From contig NZ_JAODOQ010000001.1 in assembly GCF_025398315.1 (NCBI RefSeq), forward strand, positions 620,001 to 684,000: DNA of 64,000 nucleotides. Reading direction: 5' to 3'. A program made the position numbers and the translations under genes. Below, in pieces: positions 1-8,401 of this stretch. A model generated the notes under the pieces. It made no database searches. It was not told where the DNA came from and saw only the letters and a program-made list of their open reading frames with translations. This DNA is from Shewanella phaeophyticola. Its GTDB lineage: Bacteria > Pseudomonadota > Gammaproteobacteria > Enterobacterales > Shewanellaceae. Every line of letters starts with the position of its first letter. Position 1 is the first letter of the stretch.

Positions 1-263
1 AAACGCATCCCTACAATGGTCGCAATTGCAGAGGCCAAAATGTTGACAAGGTTATTACCAATAAGAATTAAACCAATGAGTCTGTCGGGGCGGTCAAGCA
101 TCTTTAACGCACGTTGAGCACCTTTGTGTCCATTACCAGCAAGATGCCGTAAGCGGTATCGGTTCAGGCTCATCATTGCCGTTTCAGAACCAGAGAAGTA
201 GGCAGAAATCACAATCAATACGAAAAGAAAAATAAGGAGTGCGCTGGTAGATATAGCGTCCAA
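1..263 (-). CDS. corB: CorB-like HlyC/CorC-family membrane protein (YfjD), N-terminal part only
   Basis: Partial: the gene runs off the left edge, leaving about 87 N-terminal residues. The protein begins with a hydrophobic helix (SALLIFLFVLIVISAYFSG) followed by SGSETAMMSLNRYRLRHLA and the strongly conserved LIGLILIGNNLVNILAS, typical of the DUF21 membrane domain of CorB/YfjD proteins. These proteins are linked to magnesium/cobalt transport or resistance; the biochemical role is not settled. I see no in-frame ATG before this block, so the start is probably the TTG at 263. It lies downstream of ypjD on the same strand, the same neighbourhood as ypjD-corB beside ffh in E. coli. Confidence 0.85.
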   Translation of the reverse strand, partial: MDAISTSALLIFLFVLIVISAYFSGSETAMMSLNRYRLRHLAGNGHKGAQRALKMLDRPDRLIGLILIGNNLVNILASAIATIVGMR

Positions 264-317
264 AAAAGGCCCATTAAAGTACAGTAAAATTAGTGAAAAA
301 CACCAATGTATATAATC

Positions 318-348
318 CTAACAGCCATTATTTATGAATGGCTGTTAG
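318..348. repeat. 12-bp inverted repeat between ypjD and corB
   Basis: CTAACAGCCATT and AATGGCTGTTAG are perfect inverted arms around a 7-nt loop. There is no T-run on the minus strand after the stem, so it looks more like an RNA-stabilising or weak termination hairpin between two co-directional genes than a standard terminator. Confidence 0.5.
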
Positions 349-413
349 TGTCAAGTTATCTTATTGATGATTCAATGAGATGCGAGTGGTTATCTCAATA
401 TTAAATAGCTTAA

Positions 414-1202
414 TTAGTTTAATATCAGCTCTTTAACAATCCTTGCGCCAAAGTAGGCTAATGAAAGCAACCCTGCGCCAGATAAACTGTAGATAACCGC
501 GGTACGGATTCTACAGCCTACGGTATATTGTTGCCACAACATAATGGCATAAACGACCCAAGCAACCATTGAGAGCACGGCTTTATGGCCTTTACCGTCA
601 ACAAACATATCTTCTAAAAACACAAAACCAGTGATTAACGACAAGCTTAATAATACAAAGCCAATAATAATCAGATGATAAAGCTGCTTTTCTACCGTCA
701 TTAACGGTGGCATTGCAGGGCTCATCATCAATTGTTTCTTTTTAAGTTTGTTTTGAATAAACCAAAGTTGAATGGCGTATAACGCTGCAATCATCATGGC
801 GCTATATGCCATCAATGACAATACGACGTGGGCGAGTAGTTCAGGATGTAAATCAAAGTGAGTAATAAACTGCGGCGGCAATAGCCAGAGTAGGGCAACC
901 GACAATACCGAGCAGGCATAAACTACAGGTACCACAACAATCACTTTAAGGCGTGGCATGGTGATGGTAAATGCAAGCGCGATAATCCAGTTAACCAATG
1001 AGATAACATTCGTTAGGCTGAAATTTTGTCCATCGAGGGTAAAAATAGCGTTAGACAGTGCAAAGCCATGAAGCACGACGGCAATGCTAGACGCGACCAT
1101 GACCGCTTTACGGTTTGGACCTTGGGCATGAAACAGCCTACTGGTGACCAAAATTAATGCGACACAATAAAAAAACATCGCTGCAGCTGAAAAAATAACC
1201 AT
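414..1202 (-). CDS. ypjD: Inner-membrane cytochrome c assembly-like protein YpjD (CorE family)
   Basis: 262 residues with about eight hydrophobic segments. The sequence matches the CcmC-like cytochrome-c-assembly membrane domain of YpjD, including HPELLAHVVLSLMAYSAM near residue 118 and FVLLSLSLITGFVFLEDMF near residue 180. E. coli YpjD/CorE has been connected to magnesium/cobalt handling together with CorB, which is encoded just downstream here. It is not the dedicated haem-handling CcmC/CcsA: it is shorter and lies outside a ccm cluster. The ATG at 1202 gives the expected N-terminal hydrophobic start. Confidence 0.85.
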   Translation of the reverse strand: MVIFSAAAMFFYCVALILVTSRLFHAQGPNRKAVMVASSIAVVLHGFALSNAIFTLDGQNFSLTNVISLVNWIIALAFTITMPRLKVIVVVPVVYACSVLSVALLWLLPPQFITHFDLHPELLAHVVLSLMAYSAMMIAALYAIQLWFIQNKLKKKQLMMSPAMPPLMTVEKQLYHLIIIGFVLLSLSLITGFVFLEDMFVDGKGHKAVLSMVAWVVYAIMLWQQYTVGCRIRTAVIYSLSGAGLLSLAYFGARIVKELILN

Positions 1203-1217
1203 TTTAAAATCAACCTA

Positions 1218-1469
1218 TCAAAGTGGTGAACGCGTCGTTGAAAACAGTATATGAATTAATAAAAGCAATAAAATAGCGATCAGAAACTGTAATCCCATTA
1301 TTTGTCTTAGATTAACATGAACAGAGCCTATTATGGCAGTGACCTGAGGCTCAAAATTTAACAGTATCTTACCCTTAGCGGCAAATAATTTACGTAAACA
1401 CGATATCAGTTGGCGTTCTTGTGGTCGCAAGTATCGTAATTTAGAGTGGCTTGGGTATAATAGCCACAA
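1218..1469 (-). CDS. Possible small membrane protein upstream of ypjD
   Basis: An 83-residue open frame ending 15 bp before ypjD on the same strand. It has a basic N-terminal half and a single strongly hydrophobic C-terminal segment (GLQFLIAILLLLLIHILF, about residues 59-76), so a tail-anchored membrane protein is possible. I do not recognise a family. Its start codon overlaps the ffh promoter, and the gap between ypjD and ffh would otherwise be nearly 300 bp of divergent regulatory DNA. It could be a chance frame. Confidence 0.3.
   Translation of the reverse strand: MWLLYPSHSKLRYLRPQERQLISCLRKLFAAKGKILLNFEPQVTAIIGSVHVNLRQIMGLQFLIAILLLLLIHILFSTTRSPL
1456..1461 (+). promoter_or_regulatory. 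Candidate -10 element for ffh
   Basis: A perfect TATAAT lies 37 bp before the ffh start codon. No convincing -35 hexamer is visible at 16-18 bp upstream, so only the -10 is called. Confidence 0.5.
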
Positions 1470-1497
1470 TTATCGATATGCTTAAAAGAGCTGATCA

Positions 1498-2871
1498 ATG
1501 TTTGAGAATTTATCCGACAGACTGTCACGCACACTAAAAAATATTAGTGGCCGTGGTCGCTTAACAGAAGACAACATTAAAGAAACCCTGCGTGAAGTGC
1601 GTATGGCGCTGCTTGAAGCAGATGTCGCTTTACCTGTTGTTAGAGAATTCGTCAACAGCGTAAAAGAACGCGCTGTGGGTCAAGAGGTGTCAAAAAGCTT
1701 AAGCCCTGGGCAAGCTTTTATCAAAATCGTTCAAAGTGAGCTTGAAAGAGCCATGGGCGAGGCAAACGAAGCCTTAGATTTAGCTGCAACACCGCCAGCT
1801 GTGATTATGATGGCCGGTTTACAAGGTGCGGGTAAAACCACCTCTGTTGCTAAACTAGGTAAATTGCTGCGTACACGCCATAAAAAATCGGTGTTAGTGG
1901 TGAGTGCTGACGTATATCGCCCTGCGGCAATTAAACAGCTAGAAACCCTCGCGACAGAAGTCGATGTTGAATTCTTCCCATCTGACGTAAGCCAAAAGCC
2001 GGTCGATATCGCTAAAGCGGCCATTAGCCATGCTAAGCTGAAATTTATTGATGTGGTGATTGTCGATACCGCAGGTCGTTTGCACGTTGATGAAGCCATG
2101 ATGGACGAAATCAAGGCGCTGCACGCAACGGTTAACCCTGTAGAAACGTTATTTGTTGTTGATGCAATGACGGTACAAGATGCGGCTAATACAGCTAAAG
2201 CATTTAACGAAGCGTTACCTCTAACCGGTGTTATTTTGACCAAGGTTGACGGTGATGCTCGTGGCGGTGCTGCGTTATCAATTCGTAACATTACGGGCAA
2301 GCCTATTAAGTTTTTAGGTGTCGGTGAAAAAACTGACGCACTAGAACCATTCCACCCAGATCGTATTGCATCACGCATTCTAGGCATGGGTGACGTATTG
2401 TCACTGATTGAAGAAGTTGAGCGCGGCGTCGACAAAGACAAAGCCATGAAGCTCGCTTCTAAAGTTAAATCAGGTGGCGGTTTTGATCTTGAAGATTTTC
2501 GTGAGCAATTACAGCAAATGAAAAACATGGGCGGCATGATGAACATGCTGGAAAAATTACCTGGTGTGGGTCAATTACCACCAGAAGCCCTGGCTCAAGT
2601 TCAAGACGGAAAAATGACTGGCCAAATGGAAGCCATCATTAATTCGATGACAGCCAAAGAGCGTAAAAATCCAGATTTGATCAAAGGCTCTCGTAAACGC
2701 CGAATCGCATTAGGTTCTGGCACTCAAATCCAAGACGTTAACCGTTTATTAAAGCAGTTTACCCAAATGCAGAAAATGATGAAAAAGATGTCTGCAAAGG
2801 GTGGCATGAAGAAGATGATGCGCGGAATGAGCGGAATGTTACCTCCTGGAATGAAGTTTCCTGGAAGATAA
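1498..2871 (+). CDS. ffh: Signal recognition particle protein Ffh (SRP54)
   Basis: 457 residues, the usual bacterial length. Ffh binds 4.5S RNA and escorts signal-sequence-bearing nascent chains to FtsY at the inner membrane. The N-terminal helical domain is followed by the GTPase domain: P-loop GLQGAGKTT near residue 106, DTAGR near residue 190 and TKVDGDARGG near residue 248. The C-terminal M domain is methionine-rich (for example QMQKMMKKMSAKGGMKKMMRGMSGML), as required for signal-peptide and RNA binding. Frame is intact. Divergent from ypjD and upstream of the rpsP operon, as in other gammaproteobacteria. Confidence 0.98.
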   Translation: MFENLSDRLSRTLKNISGRGRLTEDNIKETLREVRMALLEADVALPVVREFVNSVKERAVGQEVSKSLSPGQAFIKIVQSELERAMGEANEALDLAATPPAVIMMAGLQGAGKTTSVAKLGKLLRTRHKKSVLVVSADVYRPAAIKQLETLATEVDVEFFPSDVSQKPVDIAKAAISHAKLKFIDVVIVDTAGRLHVDEAMMDEIKALHATVNPVETLFVVDAMTVQDAANTAKAFNEALPLTGVILTKVDGDARGGAALSIRNITGKPIKFLGVGEKTDALEPFHPDRIASRILGMGDVLSLIEEVERGVDKDKAMKLASKVKSGGGFDLEDFREQLQQMKNMGGMMNMLEKLPGVGQLPPEALAQVQDGKMTGQMEAIINSMTAKERKNPDLIKGSRKRRIALGSGTQIQDVNRLLKQFTQMQKMMKKMSAKGGMKKMMRGMSGMLPPGMKFPGR

Positions 2872-2984
2872 TTAAGTCATCTTTTAAGCATAAACGCAGT
2901 TAATTAATTCATACATCAGTCGGTTAGGTTATATCTTTGACATTAAGGCAACAAAGTCGGTGAACTAAAAAACATCAGATTTGG

Positions 2985-3012
2985 TTGCAATAGTTCAAAA
3001 GTCAGGTAAAAT
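2985..3012 (+). promoter_or_regulatory. Promoter of the rpsP operon
   Basis: TTGCAA (2985-2990) and TAAAAT (3007-3012) separated by 16 bp form a good sigma-70 promoter, 89 bp before rpsP. Transcription would begin near 3019, upstream of the terminator-like hairpin at 3028-3069. Confidence 0.6.
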
Positions 3013-3027
3013 CTTCCGGCTTTCTTT

Positions 3028-3069
3028 CTGGGACTCTTCGCGAACACGGAGTTCCAGTTTTTATTTTTG
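3028..3069 (+). terminator. Terminator-like leader hairpin before rpsP (possible attenuator)
   Basis: CTGGGACTC (3028-3036) pairs with GAGTTCCAG (3049-3057), nine pairs including one G-T, followed directly by a T-rich tract ending near 3068. It lies between the rpsP promoter and rpsP itself, so it would terminate part of the transcripts before the first gene. The loop holds a further palindrome, TTCGCGAA. Confidence 0.6.
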
Positions 3070-3100
3070 CTTCTAGCAAATCATTAGAGGAATAAAACGC

Positions 3101-3352
3101 ATGGTTACCATTCGTTTAGCTCGTGGCGGCGCAAAAAAGCGTCCATTTTACAATATCGTTGTTGCTGATAGCCGCAATGCTCGTGACGGTCGTTTCATCG
3201 AACGTGTTGGTTTTTTCAATCCATTGGCTCGTGGCCAAGAAGAAACTTTACGTTTAGATCTTGATCGTGTTGAGCACTGGGTTGCTACTGGCGCTGCAAC
3301 ATCTGAGCGTGTTGCAAAACTGATCAAAGACGCGCGTAAAGCTGCTGCTTAA
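3101..3352 (+). CDS. rpsP: 30S ribosomal protein S16
   Basis: 83 residues, full length for bS16, starting [25 protein letters not shown], the family signature. It binds 16S rRNA early in 30S assembly. An AGAGGA ribosome-binding site lies before the ATG. First gene of the conserved rpsP-rimM-trmD-rplS operon, with 25 bp to rimM. Confidence 0.98.
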   Translation: MVTIRLARGGAKKRPFYNIVVADSRNARDGRFIERVGFFNPLARGQEETLRLDLDRVEHWVATGAATSERVAKLIKDARKAAA

Positions 3353-3377
3353 TTGCGTATTTAAAAGGTATAGATAG

Positions 3378-3908
3378 ATGAGCGATAACCAACAGCCAAT
3401 CGTACTGGGTAAATTAGGATCCAGTCATGGTATTAAAGGTTGGCTAAAAATCACTTCCTATGCCGATTCTGTTGAAGGTATTTTCGATTATTCGCCTTGG
3501 TTGATTAAAGAGCAAGGCGTGTGGCGTGAAGTTAAGGTTGCGCAGTGGCGTTTTCAGGGTAAGGCACTTGTGGCTGAACTTGAGGGTGTGACTACACGAG
3601 AGCATGCGCAAATGCTCACAAATTGTGAGATTGCGATTTTGCCGGAACAAATGAAAGAGCTCGCTGATGATGAATTTTATCACCGTGATCTTATCGGCTG
3701 TGAAGTAACCAATATAAACGGCTATAACATGGGTATTGTTGATCAGATCGTGGAAACAGGATCAAACGACGTATTGTTGGTTAAAGCTAACGCCAAAGAT
3801 GCCTTCGGCAAAGCGGAACGTATGATCCCCTTTGTCCCCGAGCAATTCGTCAAACAGGTGGATGTGCAAGGGAAACAGATTTTAGTGGATTGGGATCCTG
3901 ACTTCTAA
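3378..3908 (+). CDS. rimM: Ribosome maturation factor RimM
   Basis: 176 residues. The N-terminal RimM domain shows [17 protein letters not shown], and the C-terminal PRC-barrel-type domain ends in ILVDWDPDF. RimM assists 3'-domain assembly of the 30S subunit and binds S19. The gene follows rpsP directly and precedes trmD by about 15 bp, the normal operon arrangement. Confidence 0.97.
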   Translation: MSDNQQPIVLGKLGSSHGIKGWLKITSYADSVEGIFDYSPWLIKEQGVWREVKVAQWRFQGKALVAELEGVTTREHAQMLTNCEIAILPEQMKELADDEFYHRDLIGCEVTNINGYNMGIVDQIVETGSNDVLLVKANAKDAFGKAERMIPFVPEQFVKQVDVQGKQILVDWDPDF

Positions 3909-3923
3909 GTCGAGGTGCAACAT

Positions 3924-4671
3924 ATGTGGTTAGGGGTAATCACCCTGTTTCCAGAGATGTTTCGTGCTGTTACAGACTTTGGTGTTACGGGTCGAGCCGT
4001 GAAAAACGGACTGCTAGAGGTGCAAACGTGGAATCCTCGTGATTTCACCCATGATGAACACAATACTGTGGATGACCGTCCTTATGGTGGTGGCTTCAGG
4101 AATGTTAATGATGGTGCAACCTTTACGCGATGCCATCCATGCAGCTAAAGCGGCTGCTGGTGATGGGGCAAAAGTGATTTATTTGTCGCCTCAAGGACGC
4201 AAGCTGGATCAGCGTGGCGTGACTGAGTTGGCTAAATCAGACCGAATGATTTTAGTGTGTGGTCGATACGAAGGTGTTGATGAACGCATTATTCAAACGG
4301 AAGTGGATGAAGAATGGTCGATTGGTGATTACGTACTCTCGGGTGGCGAGTTACCGGCAATGACATTAATCGATTCAGTGGCTCGCTTAGTACCGGGTGT
4401 ACTTGGTAAGCAAGCGTCAGCAGAGCAAGATTCTTTCTCTGATGGCTTACTGGATTGTCCTCATTACACACGCCCTGAACAATTGGATGGTATGGATGTA
4501 CCGGCAGTGTTGTTAAGCGGTGACCACGAAAAAATTAGACTCTGGCGTTTGCAACAAAGTATCGGAAGAACTTTTTTGAGACGACCAGAATTATTTGAAA
4601 ATCTAGCTCTGACTGACGAACAAACGACTTTATTAGCGCAGTTCGTGAATGAAACGGACAAGTCCGCATAG
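3924..4671 (+). pseudogene. trmD: tRNA (guanine-N1)-methyltransferase TrmD, frame broken once
   Basis: TrmD makes m1G37 in tRNAs reading CNN/GGN-type codons and prevents +1 frameshifting. The first 57 residues ([13 protein letters not shown]...DDRPYGGG) are normal and then run into a wrong frame. From about 4100 the next frame carries the rest: [23 protein letters not shown], the knot motif [30 protein letters not shown] and the normal C-terminus. One extra base lies in 4092-4099, where the conserved GGGPGM should be read. Together the parts give a full-length protein of about 248 residues with no other damage. TrmD is essential or nearly so in bacteria, so I suspect a sequence error. The ATG at 3924 was chosen over the GTG at 3915 because homologues begin MWxGVI. 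Confidence 0.9.
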
Positions 4672-4704
4672 TCAATGCTCAGTTAATTCTAGAACGGAGT
4701 AGTT

Positions 4705-5058
4705 ATGAACAATATCATTAAAATGCTCAACGATGAGCAAATGAAAACAGACGTACCTGAATTCGGTGCTGGTGATACAGTAGTGGTTCAAGTTCGTGTT
4801 AAAGAAGGTGAGAAAGAACGTCTTCAGGCTTTTGAAGGTGTAGTTATCGCTAAGCGTAACCGTGGTTTGCACTCAGCATTCACCGTTCGCAAAATCTCTA
4901 ATGGCGAAGGTGTTGAGCGTGCTTTCCAAACGCACAGCCCATTAATTGCTAGCATCGAAGTTAAGCGTCGCGGTCGTGTACGTCGTGCTAAACTGTACTA
5001 TTTACGTGAGCGTTCAGGTAAGTCTGCACGTATCCGTGAAAAATTGGCAGCTAAGTAA
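4705..5058 (+). CDS. rplS: 50S ribosomal protein L19
   Basis: 117 residues, full length for bL19, at the 30S-50S interface. It starts [20 protein letters not shown] and contains the conserved [32 protein letters not shown]. Last gene of the rpsP operon, 33 bp after trmD, followed by a strong terminator. Confidence 0.98.
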   Translation: MNNIIKMLNDEQMKTDVPEFGAGDTVVVQVRVKEGEKERLQAFEGVVIAKRNRGLHSAFTVRKISNGEGVERAFQTHSPLIASIEVKRRGRVRRAKLYYLRERSGKSARIREKLAAK

Positions 5059-5098
5059 TAGTTACCGATACAGAATAAAGATGCAGTGTTCGCACAAC

Positions 5099-5122
5099 AA
5101 CCCGCCGAAAGGCGGGTTTTTG
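5099..5122 (+). terminator. Rho-independent terminator of the rpsP operon
   Basis: AACCCGCC and GGCGGGTT flank a GAAA tetraloop, followed by a T-run, 40 bp after the rplS stop codon. Confidence 0.9.
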
Positions 5123-5155
5123 TTTCTGGCTCATAATTAATAGCAATCCGCATTA

Positions 5156-5417
5156 TACCATTTCCATTAATTATGTGACCAATCAGAGTCGCTCAGACTG
5201 TTCAGTTTGAGGCGCATTGTTGAAATAATGGTTATTCCCTTCTAAGGCAATGCAACAAAGAAATGGACAGTCTGAGCGCCTCCAGCAAGGCGGGTTTCTG
5301 TGCCTTCTATGCTGCTTAATAGTATTTTGACGTAGAGCAACTATGCCTACAATCCTATTACTTGCCTAGAAGGCACAGAATTACCGCTGAATGACCAGAT
5401 AATTAGTGGAATTGGTA
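5156..5417. mobile_element. Miniature inverted-repeat element, type 1 (262 bp, no 47-bp module), nested in a type 2 element
   Basis: Ends TACCATTTCCATTAATTATG and the inverse of TACCAATTCCACTAATTATC form terminal inverted repeats of roughly 25 bp. The target duplication is TTA (5153-5155 and 5418-5420). Internal stems are CGCTCAGACTGT/ACAGTCTGAGCG (5190-5201, 5267-5278) and TTCTGTGCCTTCTA/TAGAAGGCACAGAA (5296-5309, 5367-5380). A second copy at 22069-22377 differs mainly by a precise 47-bp insertion. It has no coding capacity, so it would need a transposase in trans. Confidence 0.85.
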
Positions 5418-5490
5418 TTAGAATTTGCTCTTTTAGCGAAAATGATCAGTGAGGTATTCGAGGCAGCCTTTTGAAGACATCGTCGTTCTC

Positions 5491-5767
5491 GGCAACTGCT
5501 CCTGCGTTGCTCTATCTCCTGCATCCATGCAGTCGTCGGCAACTGCTCCTGCGTTGCTCTATCTCCTGCATCCATGCAGTCGTCGGCAACTGCTCCTGCG
5601 TTGCTCTATCTCCTGCATCCATGCAGTCGTCGGCAACTGCTCCTGCGTTGCTCTATCTCCTGCATCCATGCAGTCGTCGGCAACTGCTCCTGCGTTGCTC
5701 TATCTCCTGCATCCATGCAGTCGTCGGCAACTGCTCCTGTGTTGCTCTACCTCTTGCATCCATGCAG
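5491..5767. repeat. Tandem array of six 47-bp repeats
   Basis: Unit starts are at 5491, 5538, 5585, 5632, 5679 and 5726, exactly 47 bp apart; the last unit is 42 bp with several substitutions. Each unit contains CTGCATCCATGCAG, a near-perfect palindrome, and GCAAC...GTTGC arms. There are no unique spacers, so it is not a CRISPR array. Because the unit has open frames in several phases, it creates spurious repetitive ORFs. Confidence 0.95.
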
Positions 5768-5951
5768 TTCATATTCTAATAAGGATTGGTATAAACCACC
5801 AACAATCCACTTTCAAATCAGTATAAAAGCGATTTTTTGATATTTTAAACAGTTTATATTCATCAAATTATCTGCCATCTCAACAATTTTACTTTTTTAC
5901 TTAAATAAGCCTTGATCTCCGACTCGAGCGCAGGCATAGTTGCTCACAAGG

Positions 5952-5971
5952 TGTAATGGTGTAGCGTTACA
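5952..5971. promoter_or_regulatory. Palindrome TGTAA-N10-TTACA upstream of aroF (TyrR-box-like)
   Basis: The half-sites match those of the TyrR box, but the central spacing is 10 instead of the 8 implied by TGTAAA-N6-TTTACA. It lies about 70 bp before aroF, a sensible operator position. Treated as a weak candidate. Confidence 0.25.
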
Positions 5972-6043
5972 AAAATACGCTAGGTTAACCAAATATCAAT
6001 TTACGTGTGGCCTTAGGCCTGAAGTCATAAGAGAGTGATAAGC

Positions 6044-7134
6044 ATGCAGCAAGATACCATCAATAATGTCCACATAAGTTCAGAACAAGTATTAGTGACT
6101 CCTGCAGAATTAAAGCAAGAATTACCGTTGTCGACTCATGCATACCAATACATCCTCAATGCCCGTAAACAGGTAGCTGATATCGTTCATAAGCGTGATA
6201 ACCGAGTGTTAGTCGTTACTGGTCCTTGTTCAATTCACGATATTGATGCCGCAAAAGAATATGCATTAAAACTTAAAAAGCTTCATGACGAGCTCAGTGA
6301 TGATTTTTACATCCTTATGCGTGTTTACTTTGAAAAACCACGCACAACCGTTGGCTGGAAAGGTTTGATTAACGACCCTGATATGGACGAATCATTTGAT
6401 GTTGAAAAAGGCTTAAGAATGGCGCGTAAACTCATGATTTGGTTAGCTGAACTTGAATTACCCATTGCCACTGAAGCGCTAGACCCTATTAGCCCACAGT
6501 ATGTCTCAGAACTGGTGACCTGGTCAGCCATCGGTGCGCGTACTACCGAGTCACAAACCCACCGTGAAATGGCATCAGGATTATCGATGCCTGTTGGTTT
6601 TAAAAATGGTACTGACGGCAAGTTAGAAGTGGCAATTAATGCATTAAAATCAGCAGCCAGTAGCCATCGTTTCATGGGGATTAACCAAGAAGGTCAGGTG
6701 GCTTTATTGCAAACTGCGGGTAATCCAGATGGCCACATCATTCTACGTGGGGGGCTGCACCTAATTATGACGCCGCCAGCGTGGCTGAAAGTGAAGCACA
6801 AATTCACAAAGCAAAACTCAGCGCGCGTTTGGTGGTTGATTGCAGCCATGGAAATTCGTCTAAAGATCATTTACGTCAAAAAAATGTTTGTGAAGATGTA
6901 TTTAACCAAATTGAAGCGGGCAATAAATCGATTATTGGTGTTATGCTTGAAAGTAACCTCAATGAAGGAAATCAGAGCTCAGATAAGCCGTTAGCAGAGC
7001 TTAAATACGGGGTTTCTGTAACAGATGCTTGCATTGATTGGGATACGACTGAAACGATTTTAAGACAAGGCGCTAACCAATTGTCTGCAGTATTACCGAC
7101 ACGGTTTGATTTACTGCAGGTTGCCAACGGTTAA
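6044..7134 (+). pseudogene. aroF: 3-deoxy-7-phosphoheptulonate (DAHP) synthase, AroF type, frame broken once
   Basis: First enzyme of the shikimate pathway, condensing PEP and erythrose 4-phosphate. The N-terminal part carries VTGPCSIHD, LMRVYFEKPRTTVGWKGLINDP, IGARTTESQTHREMASGLSMPVGFKNGTDG and HIILRGG. After 6750 the frame changes and continues APNYDAASVAES, VVDCSHGNSSKDH, GVMLESNLNEGNQ and GVSVTDACIDW, all normal for class I DAHP synthase. The break (6749-6757, net -1 or +2) falls between RGG and APNY. Joined, the length is about 363 residues, near the usual 350-360. Position directly before tyrA (TAATG overlap) suggests the tyrosine-related isozyme. The ATG at 6044, after a GAGAG site, gives the best start. 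Confidence 0.88.
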
Positions 7135-8285
7135 TGAATAACAAAATGAACGAAAAGACTACAGCAGATCTTGAGAACCTACGTGATTTAATTGATGGTG
7201 TTGATCAGCAACTGTTACACTTATTACGCAAGCGTCTTGATTTAGTCGCACAGGTTGGGGCGGTAAAGCATGCGGCTGGTGTACCTATTTATGCCCCCCA
7301 GCGTGAAGCATCTATGCTAGCTAAGCGCCGTGCCGAAGCTGAAAACATCAATGTATCGCCGCAATTAATTGAAGATATTTTACGTCGATTAATGCGCGAA
7401 TCTTATCTTAATGAAAAAGATGTTGGTTTTAAGCAGGTTAAACAAGATTTAGGTCATGTTGTTATCGTGGGTGGTGAAGGTAAGCTAGGACAATTATTCA
7501 CTCAAATGCTGACATTGTCGGGTTATAAGGTTAACAGCATTGATAAAAATGATTGGCAAAATGCCGATGCTATTTTTGATGGTGCGGGTTTAGTGATTGT
7601 GACTGTACCGATTAATGTGACCTGTGAAGTTATCGCCGACAAATTAACTCAGTTACCAGAGCACTGCATTTTAGCGGACTTAACCTCGATTAAGCAGAAG
7701 CCTTTGGCTGCAATGCTTGATGCTCACAAAGTGCCTGTAGTGGGGTTACACCCAATGTTTGGCTCTGATGTAGGGAGTCTTGCTAAACAAGTCGTGGTGG
7801 TGTGTCATGGGCGCGAACCGCAAGCGTATCAATGGCTATTGCAACAAATGGAAATTTGGGGCGCACGTATTGTTGAGGCTGAAGCTGAGCGTCATGATAA
7901 AGCGATGCAATTGGTACAGGCTATGCGTCACTTTTCAACGTTTGTTTACGGTTTAAATCTGTGTAAAGAAGAAGCCGACATAGAAAGCTTATTGCAATTT
8001 AGCTCGCCTATTTATCGCTTAGAACTGGCTATGGTTGGTAGGTTATTTGCTCAAGACCCTGAGCTTTATGCCGATATTATATTTGCCCAACCCGGTAGCC
8101 AGCACGCGATCAGTGATTATTTAGATAATTATCGTGATGCACTTACCATGCTTAAGGCCGGTAATCGTCAAGAGTTTGTGACTCAGTTTCAGCGAGTCGC
8201 AAAATGGTTTGGTGATTTTGCGCCTCAGTTCCAACATGAAAGCCGAGCCATGTTACAGTCGGTCAATGATATGAAAGCAGGTTAA
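7134..8285 (+). CDS. tyrA: Bifunctional chorismate mutase / prephenate dehydrogenase (T-protein)
   Basis: 383 residues. The N-terminal AroQ chorismate mutase domain (about 10-95) has [31 protein letters not shown] Rossmann-type prephenate dehydrogenase follows, with [14 protein letters not shown] near residue 105 and GLHPMFGSD near residue 205. It converts chorismate via prephenate to 4-hydroxyphenylpyruvate for tyrosine. The start ATG overlaps the aroF stop (TAATG), implying translational coupling. Confidence 0.97.
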   Translation: MNNKMNEKTTADLENLRDLIDGVDQQLLHLLRKRLDLVAQVGAVKHAAGVPIYAPQREASMLAKRRAEAENINVSPQLIEDILRRLMRESYLNEKDVGFKQVKQDLGHVVIVGGEGKLGQLFTQMLTLSGYKVNSIDKNDWQNADAIFDGAGLVIVTVPINVTCEVIADKLTQLPEHCILADLTSIKQKPLAAMLDAHKVPVVGLHPMFGSDVGSLAKQVVVVCHGREPQAYQWLLQQMEIWGARIVEAEAERHDKAMQLVQAMRHFSTFVYGLNLCKEEADIESLLQFSSPIYRLELAMVGRLFAQDPELYADIIFAQPGSQHAISDYLDNYRDALTMLKAGNRQEFVTQFQRVAKWFGDFAPQFQHESRAMLQSVNDMKAG

Positions 8286-8401
8286 TCTTTTTTAATCGTT
8301 TCAATGATTGCCAAATAGTGGCACAAGGCTTATGTTTATTAATGAGACCGATTAATTTTACGCTTCATTAAATGTTGGAAGCTTGCCTTTGGAGGAATAC
8401 C

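Larger units (their letters stand above)
5141..5791. mobile_element. Miniature inverted-repeat element, type 2 (carries six 47-bp modules; interrupted by a type 1 element)
   Basis: The left end TAGCAATCCGCATTA and the right end TAATAAGGATTGGTA are imperfect inverted repeats, and TAA is duplicated on both sides (5138-5140 and 5792-5794). No transposase is encoded. Removing the type 1 insert (5156-5417 plus one TTA) restores a left arm reading GCATTAGAATTTGCTC, exactly as in the uninterrupted copy at 8750-9068. The right half is filled by six tandem 47-bp units. Confidence 0.85.

Noticed and set aside
1731..2546. Long antisense frame in ffh
   Set aside because: Shadow of a strongly conserved coding gene; composition is not protein-like.
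4039..4671. TrmD downstream frame as an independent gene, or programmed frameshifting in trmD
   Set aside because: Its start is not preceded by a ribosome-binding site; no slippery heptamer is visible, and the same kind of break occurs in eight other genes.
5491..5767. CRISPR array
   Set aside because: Units are head-to-tail with no unique spacers, and there are no cas genes.
5449..5840. Three overlapping repetitive open frames (about 88-125 residues) rich in Cys, Leu and Ser
   Set aside because: They are produced by the 47-bp tandem repeat being open in several frames; no ribosome-binding site and no family.
5952..5971. A true TyrR box before aroF
   Set aside because: Half-sites fit but the spacing is two bases too long, so it is kept only as a weak candidate.
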